A DNA stretch of 64,000 nucleotides from Combretum micranthum. Taxonomy: Eukaryota; Streptophyta; Magnoliopsida; Myrtales; Combretaceae. Positions 1 through 11,900 of this stretch are shown in pieces. Every line of letters starts with the position of its first letter. The stretch's first letter is position 1. The position numbers were made by a program, and so were the translations under genes. Under the pieces are notes generated by a model. The model made no database searches and was not told the DNA's origin. It was given only the letters and a program-made list of their open reading frames with translations. The stretch spans positions 310,001 to 374,000 of the forward strand of contig JAMXBD010001369.1 in the NCBI GenBank assembly GCA_024138025.1. Reading direction: 5' to 3'.

Positions 1-284
1 TTCTCTCTTTTCAAAAATCTCATAATAAGACACATACATGTGACCCATACCTTTGTACACTATTGTAATGATTTCTACACCACACCTTGTACTATTTATG
101 TCTTCCAACACTCCATGGCAGCTGCAACAAGCCCCCAAATCTGCCATTTTTCTTTTATTATTTTCATTTATTTAATGATTTAAAAGCTCCTTTTAGTTAA
201 TCACATGTGGAAGACAAGTTACATTTCAACTTCAAGTCAAAACCAAGCTAAATCCTCTCTCTTTTTCCCCTAGATTCACGCCAC

Positions 285-285
<1 letters not shown>

Positions 286-318
<33 letters not shown>
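286..318. repeat. Poly(C) homopolymer, 33 bases
   Basis: An uninterrupted run of 33 C lies in the U3 part of the first LTR, about 70 bases before its TATA box. The complete family-A LTRs at 8956, 29229 and 38547 have no such run at the equivalent place, so it arose in this copy. Its length may be inexact in the assembly. Confidence 0.95.
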
Positions 319-387
319 TTCTCTCTTGCTGCCCTTGCTTTCTTTTCCTTTCTTTCATTTAACTCTCTTTAGCCTCTCTCATCTCTC

Positions 388-395
388 TATAAATA
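388..395 (+). promoter_or_regulatory. TATA box of the family-A LTR promoter
   Basis: TATAAATA follows a pyrimidine-rich CTCTCT stretch. The same octamer occurs at similar LTR offsets at 9664-9671 and 19424-19431, and on the minus strand at 31838-31845 and 41100-41107. That positional conservation supports a Pol II promoter of the retrotransposon. Confidence 0.65.
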
Positions 396-3239
396 GTCTC
401 TTATATTCACTCCTTCTATTCTTTACAAACCCTAGGCAAAATACTCTCTTATTTTCTTCTTTCTTGCCTCCTTTGTTCTTGAAGTCTTGCTGCCCCCATA
501 GGAAAAGAAGGCCTCCACACTCATTTCTTGAAGCTTGTTTAAGAAAGCACCCTTCTTAAGCCTCCATTGGTGGTATAGGTATATGATAAAGAGGTTTCAT
601 GCATCAAAGGACCTTCCATAATGCCTATGAGCAATGGATGATGATGCCAAGAACATGAAACACTCACTTTGATCCTTGCTTATCTTGTTATTTCTATTTT
701 TGTTGTTATAATGTGTAGACCTCACTTTTGCAAGACTTGTTCTTAGTATTTGTTATGTAAAATCTTGGTATATGGATAATGTGGTTGTATGCATGAAGTT
801 GATGCCTATATAAATGTAGATCTTGGTTTTGAACACAAATGAGAACTTTAATTTTCGTATCTTGGCAAAGCTCAAATTTAAACACCCCCTTCCAAGTCTC
901 AAAATGGAAGTTTTAGTTGAGAAAATGAAGCCTTAAGGAGTAGATATCATCAAGACTTTATTTTGTAAAAATCAAAGGTGATTTTCAAATGTTATTTTCA
1001 AAAATAAAATTTGTATTCGCGGATTCAAACCAAGACCCATTTTCAAAACATATTGTTTAACCCCAAAATGAAGTTTTAAGCTAAAATATGAAGGGCTTAT
1101 GGAATAGATATCATAGGGAAGTGATTTTAATAAATTGATGGTGGATATACTAGGAGGAAATTGTTAAACAAGTGATATTTACAAGATAAGAAAATTTGAT
1201 CTTGTGTAAGATTGCATGAATCTCGTATCTAGGGGAAGATGAGATATAAAAACCTATTTTTCAAACTCAAAATGGAAGTTTTATCAAAGAAATGAAGACC
1301 TTAGGGTATAGGTTTAGTGGGGACTTGATTTCCAAAAGAATAAATGAGTTTTCCTTAAAAGAAATCACTTAAAAACCAATCTTGCAAAATTCGGATTTAG
1401 AGATAGCTCCTACTTGAACACCTATTTTCTAAGTCTAAAATAAGGATTTTTATCAAGAAATGAAGGCCTTGAGATATATATTTAGTTGAGGCTTAGTTTT
1501 AACAAGAATGAATAGGTTTCACTATGAAATTTTCCTAAAACAAGTGTAGTTACTCAAGACTACAAAATTATTCTAGTTTAACTAAGTTTTCTTGACTTTT
1601 TATGAATTTAAAACTTCTAAGGAATTTCTTGAAATAAATATCAACGAAACATACGTATAGGAAGATCATAACATGTCATCCATGATAGTAAATCATCCAT
1701 ATTGTATTTACATTTGATCTATGATTTAGAAACATCGCAAACATTCACAAAAACAAATTTTCGAAAGTGAATTCGTTACTGATCAGAACTGATCGGCTTG
1801 TTCTGAAGCTGTAACATTTTCAAAACTTAGATATTTTATTAGAATTAAATAGATCTTTCGAAGTAGATAGAAATCGGTATATAATTTGCGAAATTCCGAG
1901 TTGAAATGACCAAGTTATGGCCATTTTAAGTTGGAACTTTTGCTTGTTACGAAAATTACGAACTAAAGAGTTATATTTGATAAGTTGGGATTAGATTGTA
2001 GTATGAAGTACTCATTTGGGTATTTCTTTCGTTTAGGGGAATTCGGATCGGAGGATTTCTTGCCACCGGATACTACTACGATTAGAGAACGGAGTCCATG
2101 GCCGAGTGAGTTTCTACTTCCTATTACGTTCCTGATTGTGCTTGTAAATTTAGTCGCACTAGATTGATAAGCAAAGATAAAATGGAGATGTATGATGGGT
2201 AATTATGGGGTTATATATGTGTTGATGATGTATTGAGCAAACCGTGTTAAGAATATCGAAACCGGGTGATTAATGATGAATGTTTATTGCTATATATATT
2301 ATTATTGTCTGCGTAATTGGTTGATCACTTAAGAATTGGAATAATGACTATTGGAATGATAAACTAATATGGACATAATCACTTCACGTTGGGGATGGAG
2401 CATTAGCATATTGTTCAGTTATCCGGTATCCATGAAATGGAATATTATGTGAGGGTAACCGTGACCCGAAGACGGAACCGACAGTACCGAGGAGTCGTGA
2501 ATCTGCTAACCCCGAATAGAGGGCGTAAATCTATTCACATATGATTTCCGGTTGATCATATGTTTTGTATGATTCATGTGTTTGTTGCATTCATATGATT
2601 GATTAAATAACTTGCTTGATTGATTGTTGGATGCGTGATTTATGGAAGTCTCACTCACTAAGCTAGTGTAGCTTACCCTCCCACAGTTATTGAATGTTAC
2701 AGGTTGATTTAAGATTATGACTCAAGACCGAGATATCAGAAACGAGTATGAGTTTGAGTTCCAATAAGGAAGCGGTGTACGAGAAGGCCTTAGTCAGGTT
2801 TAGTGAAGTTGTGTTATGATAGGTCTTATGTAGTAATAACCTATGAGATTCTATATATGTCTTTTGTTTAAGGTTGAAGTTGGGAATTTTTACGGGGGTA
2901 TGCCCCTAAGAAGTGTAATTGATTATATTTGAAGTTAGTTACATTCCTTATATCTTGTTGTATAACTTATATCAATATGAATTGCTATACTTCGATCGTG
3001 TCTCCTTAATGTGTTGTACGCCTTGTACATAGTATGGAAGCCCTTGTGTGACGAAGGTAGTCATTCATAGGCTTTAGTATTGTGTACGGCGGACTGTCAC
3101 GTTTAGGGTACCCCTCGGGGCATGACAGGATGAGCCGCGCCTATCAATCTCTATGAGTAAAGTGCTTAGGACCAGTAGTGGAGAGTTACATGGACCTTCA
3201 AATTCCATTTCTTTAACCTTCAATATGGAGAGAGTAAAT

Positions 3240-3845
3240 TTGTTCTATGTATGGTTTTCATATGCCCCCTACATAATTGGTTGTAACATATGGTTGTTGC
3301 ATTGCATGCATAGCATATGCATGAAAATTAATAAATTTGTTTGAGTTATGGTACGAATAAAGGGAATATCTCACTAAACACATTGTAAGTTTATACCTTA
3401 TAGATTTTTTTGGAAACAGGTATGCTTGAAACTCTATTCAAGGAATAGGACATAAAGGAAATCATCAGTGGATCTTTAAGCCTTTATGGAAGAATTGGAA
3501 TCATAGGGTAAAGTTTAATTTCTGAAAATTTCCTTATGAGTAATCTATGACAAGATTTTATTTTTGGAGACTACTAAGAAACACTAATATAATTTGTACA
3601 ATTTGAGGACATTAGCAGGGGTATGTCCTAAGATTTGTAATTAACTTTATGTTTAATGAAAAATTATTTCTCTTGCCTTGTTACTTAATTTTTATTAATA
3701 TAAATTACACTATTTCGATGCATTCCCTTTGTTGTGATGTATGCCTTGTGCATATATGGAAGCATTTACGTGCTAAGGTAGTTATTCTAGGCTTTAATGT
3801 TGTGCATGACTGACTGTTTGTTTATGGTACCCCTCAAAGCGTGAC
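3240..3845 (+). repeat. Second, truncated family-A LTR (3' part)
   Basis: Blocks align in order with the 3' part of the preceding LTR: a CATATG-rich stretch, ATCTCACTAAACACATTG, GGGGTATGTCC, ATGCCTTGTGCATA and the end GGTACCCCTCAAAGCGTGACA. It is much more diverged than the first copy, so it is an older insertion. Its 5' portion is missing. Bases 3128-3239 in between match nothing I recognise. Decayed gypsy RT sequence begins directly after base 3845. Confidence 0.65.
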
Positions 3846-3848
3846 AAC

Positions 3849-4044
3849 AACCCTTCCAAATAGGCCACATTCGAATGAGCCCCATAGAACATGAGGAGTT
3901 GAGGAGGTAGGTTGAAGAATTACTTGCTAAGGGTCTTATTCATGAAAGTTTAAGTCCGTGCACAGTTTCGGCTCTTCTGAATCTATAGAAGGATGGCACC
4001 TGGCATATGTGTATGGATAGCTAAGCCATCAACAAGATTACTAT
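3849..4044 (+). pseudogene. Element X reverse transcriptase, N-terminal piece
   Basis: Translation gives PIEHEELRR, then VEELLAKGLIHESLSPC, then DGTWHMCMDS and INKIT. These are the first RT motifs of Ty3/gypsy polymerases (the segment before the first catalytic aspartate). At least three in-frame stops are present. The frame breaks off at base 4044, where a 1.58 kb insertion begins. It continues at 5633 with HLDDLLDQLSDAKVF, so the break is a clean insertion. The protein would have been part of a Gag-Pol polyprotein that copies element RNA into DNA; it cannot be functional now. Confidence 0.75.
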
Positions 4045-5627
4045 TGTTGGTCCCGAAAAGATAACCAAGAGGGGGGTGAATTGGTTATAAAATTTATTTT
4101 CCAAAATTTAAACAAATTTCACACCACTTGGTCATTCCACTAAAATTCTTAGAATAATAAACTTAACAAATAAAAGCTTTAATCAAAAATTCGAATCAAA
4201 AGTAAAACAAGACTTTCACACTTAGAAACCTTCTGCTTAACTCTCTGAGTAAGAAAAATATGAATGATTTACTCTCTGATTAACCTTCTGACTAAGAAAC
4301 TATATGTAAGTTACTTTCTGATTAACCTTTTGAGCATATATCACACATATAAAACATAAACAATAAATCACGAAATTTAGGAGAAATAAGGAGAAGAAAG
4401 TGCAAATCAATATATAGAGGTTCCGCCTCGAGCGTCAATCCTCTCTTCCAGCTCCAAGCCAGGGTCTTAGTACTCCTCATCGGTTGTGTTCCACTATCTA
4501 ATCAAATCAATAAAAATTACAAGAAGTTCTTGCCAATTCTTTGGCTACAATTCACTTAGCTTGATTCTCTCAATCAATCAATCAACTAAGCCTACTTGTA
4601 ACTCTCAACTCACACTAAAAATGTAAGATCAAATCAAGAGGAATGAAAATTAAGTTTCCTCAAACTATTTGCTCAATGAATAGTAACAATGAATTATGAC
4701 AGTTTTTCGAATAAAGGTTAAAATATGATATTCATGTTGTTGATGATGATCTTTCTGTCTTGTTCTTTTTCTTTTTATTCCAATTGCTCCAATGGCTAGA
4801 AGAACGAATGGATTAACTTGTCCAGATTTTTGTGTGTGTATTCTGCTTGTTATTTCCGAAATATCAGCTTGCATTTATCCTACAGTTGACTCACTTTGAA
4901 TTTTGAATTCTTGAGATAATCTCCGAAATTCAGTTTCAGAAGATAAATCAAATAACCAACAACTTGTGTGCTTATCTTTAAACTGAAAAATTGGACTTGG
5001 ATTTATCCTTTGTTGAACAGTTGCATCGTCTGTTACTGTTCATCCTCTGTCAAGCTTCCACTTTCTTCGGTTGATCCAAAAAAAAAAAAAAAAAAACTTT
5101 GAACACATTCCACAAAATTCTGAATTGTATTTTGTAAATACTTCATAATTATGCACACTACTAACTTTCTCCTCAAATGTAATTCGCTTTTATAATTTAA
5201 AAATCAGTTTGAGCTCGTCCTCTTCAACAGTGCATTCGTGTTCTTCAATTGAGCTTGTGTTCTAATTTTAATCCATGTAGATTTTAATCCGACTTTGTGG
5301 AATACATTAAGCATAATACCCAAATTATACTCAACATTGGAGCTAGGTCTTCAAAATTTAAAATCTGAATTTAAAAAAAAAAACTTTATTTACATGTAGT
5401 TCATAAACCTTCTGATGTTCCCTCTGATGATTAAAAAAAAAACTACAGATCTTATTTAAAACCTTCTAAGTAACCTTCTGATGAGTTCATATTGTTTAAA
5501 TAAAAACTTCCAACCTTTTGATAACTTTCTGATATAGTTTCCAATACTGCACACTGAAACAAAATAAGGAAGAAATCATTTAACTGTTTTTGTTATCATC
5601 AAAATCATCCTTTGAGAGAAATCAACA
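4045..5627. mobile_element. Solo LTR (or short non-autonomous LTR element) inserted in element X
   Basis: The segment starts TGTTGGTCCC and ends ATCAACA, so it has TG...CA termini. It is flanked by a perfect 5-bp direct repeat ACTAT at 4040-4044 and 5628-5632, the target-site duplication typical of LTR retrotransposons. Precise removal rejoins the RT reading. It has no protein-coding capacity; the 69-codon minus-strand frame at 4665-4874 is not recognisable. A G-rich motif AGAGGGGGGTGAATTGG lies 25 bases in, and words of the kind CTTCTGATTAACC recur. I saw no internal pair of LTRs, so a solo LTR is the simplest reading. The parent family is unknown, possibly copia. Confidence 0.8.
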
Positions 5628-5632
5628 ACTAT

Positions 5633-6150
5633 CAGTCCCCACTTGGATGATTTACTTGACCAGTTGAGTGATGCTAAGGTATTCTTGTATGAGTAACTGG
5701 TTATGCCATTTGGATTATCTAATGCACCCAGCACATCCATAAGAGTAATGAATCAGGTTCTAAAGCCATTCATTGGAAAGAGTGTTGTCGTGTACTTTGA
5801 CGACATATTGATTTACAGTACTGACCTAGAGTAGCATCTCAAACACTTATGGGATGTTCTTAATGTGTTGCGTAGGGAAAATTTATATGTTGCCTTGAAG
5901 AAGTGTGTATTCTTAACTACAGAGGTACTCTTTCTGGGTAGATAAGTCTATAGAGGAAGCAATTAGATAGTGGCCTAGACCTACTATATTGACTAAAGTT
6001 TGAAGCTTCCATGGCTAGCATCATTTTATTGGCGGTTTATACCCCCATTTAGTAGCATTATGGCTCCCATCATAGATTGTATGAAGGGTGGAAATTTCTA
6101 TGGACTGATGAAGCAGAGAGGTGTAGAAACTAAGAAACACTTAAAGAATA
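5633..6150 (+). pseudogene. Element X reverse transcriptase, palm and thumb piece
   Basis: The frame resumes with HLDDLLDQL, then VMPFGLS-like sequence, and the catalytic motif YFDDILIYS near 5795-5820. This contains the two aspartates of the YxDD box (here FDD). Next come NLYVALKKCVF and FLG, then FHGLASFYWRFIPPFSS near 6005-6050, the connection to the RNase H domain. Stops and shifts interrupt it. Recognisable homology ends around 6150, where another insertion begins. Confidence 0.8.
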
Positions 6151-7335
6151 TGAATTATGCACTAAAAATGATTTTCTTTTAAGCTTAAAGACTAATTCAT
6201 GCACAACAACAAATATAACCAACGATGAAAAATAAAGAGATAGGGAAAGGAAAGTTTGTACCGCAATTTTAACATAGAGTTGGGTCCCCCTCCCCCAGTC
6301 TCCACGATCCACAACGATTGCCTCCCTTAATGGAGGACTTCACCACTTTATTCACAATAAATATATGCCTCAATAGAGGACTTCAACACACAACAACACA
6401 AATGCTTGAGTTGAGTCTTTACAAACTTAAACACACTAGACTCAACGCAAGACTTCACCAAATTACTTACAACTCTGTTAGTGTAGTGCTTGAAAAAGGA
6501 TAACAATCACAAAGTAACTAGTACCACACTTGGCTCTCACTTACAAAGTATCACAATGTACAATTAATTCATGTAGAGAGTGTTTTTGAGATGTATGCAA
6601 TAAATAAGCTTTATACCTCTTATTTAAGTCCCCAAACACTTGTATTTATAACATTTTGAAGCCTTTTAGCCATTATCAACAAAACATACCTCCAACGATT
6701 GAGTAAAAGAAGCTCAAATGGCTATTTTTTTGTCAACTAGTGTTCGAACACTGCAAGCCTACCGTTCGGACTCTACCTACAAAACAGAGCAACAAACCAT
6801 CTACTGTCCGGACGCCACACCCTACTGTCTAAATGGTATACCACTAGAACAAAATCAAAATGTTTTTGATCAAACTATTGTCCGAACGCCATATGATACT
6901 ATCCAAATGCCATATGCTGCCGTCCGGATGCCATATATTACTATTCGAATGGTATGTTCCAGTGCCCAATTCTAACCTCAACACTATTTCGTATTTTGAT
7001 TATAACTTTTCCATCTAGACTCCGATTGAGGTGACTGAAGATGATATAGAAATCTTAAAGAGAGATTTACAACTTTCATGTTTTAAGATTTAATAAACTT
7101 TAACCCAAACAAGGTCTAAAAAAGGTTTGAATCAGGATATAATAGCAAACATAAATAAAAAAAAAAATAAAACAAGTTCAAACATATCCAAAACAAATTA
7201 AACACTTGCTTTACTAATTATGTGCAACTTACATATGATTGAGTAATTAATTAGGTATTTTATTTCCTCATCAAAACATACATTGAGCACCACATGTTCA
7301 ACAAGAAGGTGTTTAAGTAGATTAATATGTGCTTA
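6150..7335. mobile_element. Second insertion in element X, probably a solo LTR
   Basis: RT/RNase H homology stops near 6150 and resumes near 7335 with the words ILVLLDF and VGIGVVLSQ. The sequence between has no recognisable coding content. It contains AGGACTTCA repeats (6333-6470) and a degenerate array around TACTGTCCGGACGCC (6731-6965). Exact ends and a target duplication could not be found, so boundaries are good to about 50 bases. The type is inferred from length and context. Confidence 0.5.
6731..6965. repeat. Degenerate short tandem array around ACTGTCCGGACGCCATA
   Basis: About eight related words recur every 20-30 bases: AGTGTTCGAACACT, ACCGTTCGGACTCT, ACTGTCCGGACGCCA, ACTGTCTAAATGG, ATTGTCCGAACGCCATA, ACTATCCAAATGCCATA, GCCGTCCGGATGCCATA and ACTATTCGAATGGTA. 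The core (T)TCGGA/TCCGGA is partly palindromic. The array sits inside the second insertion of element X. It opens an 85-codon frame (6718-6975) that is a product of the repeat and not a gene. Confidence 0.7.
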
Positions 7336-8955
7336 ACCACATCCTCGATTCTAGTATTGCTAGATTTTCATTAGTCTTTTGAGTTACAAGAAAATGCCTC
7401 AAAGGTAGGAATTGGAGTAGTCTTGAGCCAAACTAGCAGAACAATTGCCTTTTTTAATGAGAAACTGACATGGGTAAAGTTGAGGTACAATACATGTGAT
7501 GTAGAGTTCTATGTTGTAGTGCAAGCTGTAAAGCACTGGTGTCATTACCTGCTTCATAGAGAATTCATCCTCTACACTAATCATGAAGCTTTAAAGCACT
7601 TGCATATCAGGATAAGGAGTCATCTCGACATGCTTCATGGGTGGCTTATCTGGAATGTTTCGCCTTTTTTGTGAAACACAAGAGTGGTGTCACAAATCAG
7701 GTTGTTGATGCACTGAGTAGATGCCAGAGTCTTTTGAGCAAAATGAAAGCAAAGGTACTTGATTTTCATTCATTTGCTAAGTAACTTGAAAGTTACCCCC
7801 ATTTTTTTTTATTTTAGCAAAGTTAGAGCTGGTGACAAAATAGAGTACTTGCTGCAAGATGGGTTTTTGTTTAAGGGTTATTAGTTGTGCATTCTAGACT
7901 ATAGCTTGAGAGATCAGATTATTCAAGAGCTACATGGTGAGGGTCATGTGGGGCGAGACACGACTTCGCAATGGGTGTAGGAATCTTATTTCTAGCCGAC
8001 CATTTTGCAAAGAAGTGGAGAAGTATATGCAAAGGCGTAGAATCTACCAAATGTCCAAGGGGACAGCTGTGAATGCAGAGTTATATACACTGTTGCCAAT
8101 CCCTTTATAGCCTTGGGTTGATTTGAGCTTGGATTTCATTTTAGAGTTGCTACGAACTCAGCGAGGTAATGACTATATCTTTGTAGTAGTTGATAGATTT
8201 TCTAATATGATGTATTTTATCCCCTGCAAGAAGACTATAGATGCTGTGCGTGTTGCATAGTTGTGCTTTATGGATGTTTATAGATTGCACAGGTTACTAA
8301 CAACCATTGTGTCTAACAAAGACACCAAATTTGTTAACAATTTTTGGCATAGTATGTAGAAGATGGTCCATACTCGGTTAAATTTTAGTAGCACTTATCA
8401 CCCTTAGAGAGATGAGAGATTAAGGTGGTAAATAAAGCCCTAGGAAAACTATTAAGGAGCTTAGAAGGGGAACATGTGAAGAGTTGAGATCAAAAGCTAA
8501 GTTAGGTAGAGTTTGCACATAATCTTGCAGTCAACCGCAGTTAAGGGTTTAGTCTATTTCAGGTGATTTACTTTATTGTCCCAAGAAGTCTACTTGATTT
8601 GCTACCATTGCCTGATAGGACCTGAATTCATGGAAAGGCGAAAGATTTTGTCCATAGCCTATAAGAGATTCACAAATTTGTTTAGAACAATTTAGAAAAT
8701 ACTGCAAGTAAAGATAAGGAATTTGCTGTTAAGAAGAAGCGACATGTGGAGTTTGATGTAAGAGATTATGTTTAGGCTATCCTTACAAGAGGTAGGTTTT
8801 CAACTGGTGAGTACAATAAATTGTCAGCTAAGAAGATTGGACCAGTAGAGATCATAGAGAAGATTAACCCAAGTGCATACAAGTTGAAGCTACCTAGCTA
8901 CATTTAAACCGTAGAGGTGTTTAATGTGAAGAACCTTATTCCATAAACTAGTGAG
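7335..8955 (+). pseudogene. Element X RNase H and integrase remnant
   Basis: RNase H words occur in order: VGIGVVLSQ, IAFFNEKLTW, DVEFYVVVQAVKHW, HYLLHREFILYTNHEALK. The integrase core follows from about 8090: [20 protein letters not shown] and YFIPCKK, carrying the first catalytic aspartate, then VSNKDTKF with the second, then STYHP near 8390-8405. The C-terminal words KLPSYI and VEVFNVKNLIP end at about 8945, where the family-A solo LTR is inserted. Several stops and frame changes are present. Role in life: degrading the RNA of the hybrid and inserting cDNA; dead here. Confidence 0.8.
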
Positions 8956-11900
8956 TGTAAACCCTAATTTTTAGGGTAATTTCAAGTTCAAACCCTAAAT
9001 CAGAAAGTCAACCAGAAACCTTAAGTCAACAAATCCTTGGGAAACCCTAGCAGTTTAGATCCGGTAACCCCGTGTTCTTAAACCAAGAAGTCGAAATATG
9101 AGTGGAGCGTGTAGATTGGTTCGTAATAATATTAGGATGCTTAAAAATATCATATTAGTGAATTTTCGATCTATTTCGAACTCAATTAGATATGGACTTT
9201 GAAAAGTATGTCCCAGAGCTCGAGATACTAAAAATATGTTATTAGTACCATTAGATTCGTAATTTCATAAGATTTCCAAATATATCGGTTATATAATTTT
9301 TTGATTTATAAAAGCTTCAGTTATAACATTTTTATCGTATTTTCATTACTACCAGTAATTTAATTGTCTAATCTAGTTTTTGATTTATAATCACAATATT
9401 CACAAGTACAATCACTCATACCCTATTCTTACATCCTTACAACCTATTCTTACAATTTTACATCATTTTTCTTACAAATTTACTTTTCCAATATACTTTA
9501 TTACTTAAAATACTTTTAAATTTTGAATTTTATTACACAAAACAAATATCACACATCTCTCTCTCTCCTCCTTGTAGAACTGGTACCCCTCCCCTTGTCC
9601 TCTTTCTCAATTTGCTTTATTTTTCTTCAATTTATTTATCACACAAACCCTAATCCATATTTCTATAAATACTCATTTTATCTTTCACTTTTCACTTTCT
9701 CTCTTTTTTTACAAAAATCAAATTTTGGAATAAGGTTTTTCTCTCCCTCTCGTATCCTCTTTTTGCTGTGAGTTTCACACACACACAAAACTTTTTTTTT
9801 CTTTCAAGTTCTTGTTCCAAACATTTTAGAGGTAGAAGATCTTGATCCTACTACGATAAAACATGTAATGACAAGATCATACATGTGTGGATCCACCAAA
9901 ATCCCCATGAGCCTTGTGCTAGGGATGTGGAAACACTTAAAACATGATATTCTTGCCATCATAATGTTTTAGATCTTGTGATTTAAGTTGTTTTGCTATT
10001 ATTTTGCTTTATTATTGTTTTATATTGTTATTATTGATGTTTTGTGCATGTATTCATTTATTAACCTTATCTACATAATGTTCATAGTGCATTTGCATTC
10101 ATGACTAGCATGATATAATAGATCTAGTTATTTTGAGTATATAAATGCCTTAGATTTTTTTCTTATGTATATAAAGACTTGTAGTAGCATAATAATAGTG
10201 GGAATATATTAGAAAGTCTAAGATCTATTTTAGTTTCAATAAAAATAATTTTTGAAAAATCGGATCTAAAAAGAACCCTATATAGAAAAGCTATTTTTCA
10301 ACTTCAAAATGAGTATTTTACATTAAAAATAAAGGGCTTAGGGAATAGGTATCATACATGAATGGTTTTGATGAGTAAAGTTTAGATCTAATAAGAGATA
10401 TTTTCAAAACAAGAAAGATTTACAAAGGTTATGTTAGCATTATGTTTCAACCCCAACAACAAACTTAAAATTAGTAATAAGGAAAGCTTGATATGTGAAC
10501 ACCTATATTTCAACTCTAAAACAAAAGCTTTATTAAAGAAATGAAAGCCTTAAGGAATAGGTTTGATTTGAAATTAATTTTAGAAAGATTAAATGAGTTT
10601 TACACAAGAAACAACCTCAAACATAAAATTCAAAATTCGGATTTAGAAATGACCTCCATTTGAACACCTATTCCCAAATGCTAAAATGAGGATTTTAATA
10701 GGAAAATAGAAGCCTTAGGGAATACATATAATAAAGACTTAATTTTGACAAGGATAAGTGAAATTTATCAAGGTATAATCCTAATACAAGGAAAGGTCTC
10801 AAAATATAGATTAAACAATGTTTTTATTCCTTAGAATTTTGTAAAATTCGTAACTACGTGAACCGCCATATTTAAACATTTATTTTCCAACTCCAAAATG
10901 AAGAATTTTACTAAAATAATGAAGGTGTTAGTCATATAGGTCATTAATGTTGTATTTTGATAAAAGCAAGTATGATTTTGCAGGGAATAAAACTAGTTTT
11001 CTTAAGTCTAGTAATTTCCAAAAGTTTTGCAAAGCAAAAGTTTTCTAAAAGAATTCTTGATATCAAATATCATTAAGGATATATATATATATATAAATAT
11101 ATATAGCTCATCTCATGATATTCATGATAATAATTTGTAGGTATTGCATGTACATATAATACACTTGGTAGAAACAAAGCTAAGAAAATAGTGTCTTACA
11201 CATCCCATGAAGCATCATCTAAGTACATGAGGAAATAGATTGATCAACACCCATGAATCGTGCATGATATTGAGTTATTTATGTATATAAAAGAGTCTTT
11301 CAATATATAATGATAGCTAAGTATCTATCAAAGCTTTGGAATGATGCTTGGATTGAAATTAGAACTTGGTTTGTGGGTTGGGAATCTCATATAGCATTCT
11401 ATACCCTACTAATCATGAGCCAAACGACCTTGTTTAATGGAAATAAGTTTAGAAATAGATAGCTCTCATCAAATGGGTAAAAATCAGTATATAATATACG
11501 AAATTCCGAGTTAAAATGACCAAGTTATGATCGTTTTAAGTTGGGATTTTCTCTTAGGCGAACTTGTTAGAATAGAATTTATAAGTTCACCTAAACTTCA
11601 TAGAAATACTCATTGGAGTTATTTCTTTTGATTAGGAGACTTGGGAGACAGACTAAACCTTCCCAAGGATTATTACGATTAAGTGGATTTTTGCGCCATA
11701 GCAAAGTGAATTCACTATCATTAAATTACATGCTTATGATTGTGCTTGTAATGATAATGGCATTAGAAATAGGACAAGATAAAATGGGAATGCGCATGTG
11801 AATTCTATTTAGTTGAATTGATGTTAAGAATAGCAAGAAAGAAATTGCTATAAATATGTGTATGATTTAGTATAGAATTGAAGTGTCTGAATCTCTATGT

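Larger units (their letters stand above)
1..3127 (+). repeat. Family-A Ty3/gypsy LTR, 5' end outside the window
   Basis: The right end, at 3092-3127, reads GGTACCCCTCGGGGCATGACA, which matches the reverse complement of the A1 LTR terminus at 29229 (TGTCACGCCCCGAAGGGTACC) with few changes. A TATA box at 388-395 and conserved blocks near 2490-2530 (CCCCGAATAGAGGGCG) and 2640-2700 occur at comparable places in the complete copies at 8956-12808 and 29229-32542. In those copies the TATA lies about 700 bases inside the LTR, so this LTR probably starts about 300 bases before the window. No primer-binding site follows base 3127, so it is a solo LTR or a 3' LTR. The short open frames at 326-559 and 1985-2167 are LTR sequence, not genes. 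Confidence 0.8.

Noticed and set aside
326..559. 77-codon plus-strand frame after the poly(C) run
   Set aside because: Pyrimidine-rich LTR leader sequence giving L/S/F/P-rich translation.
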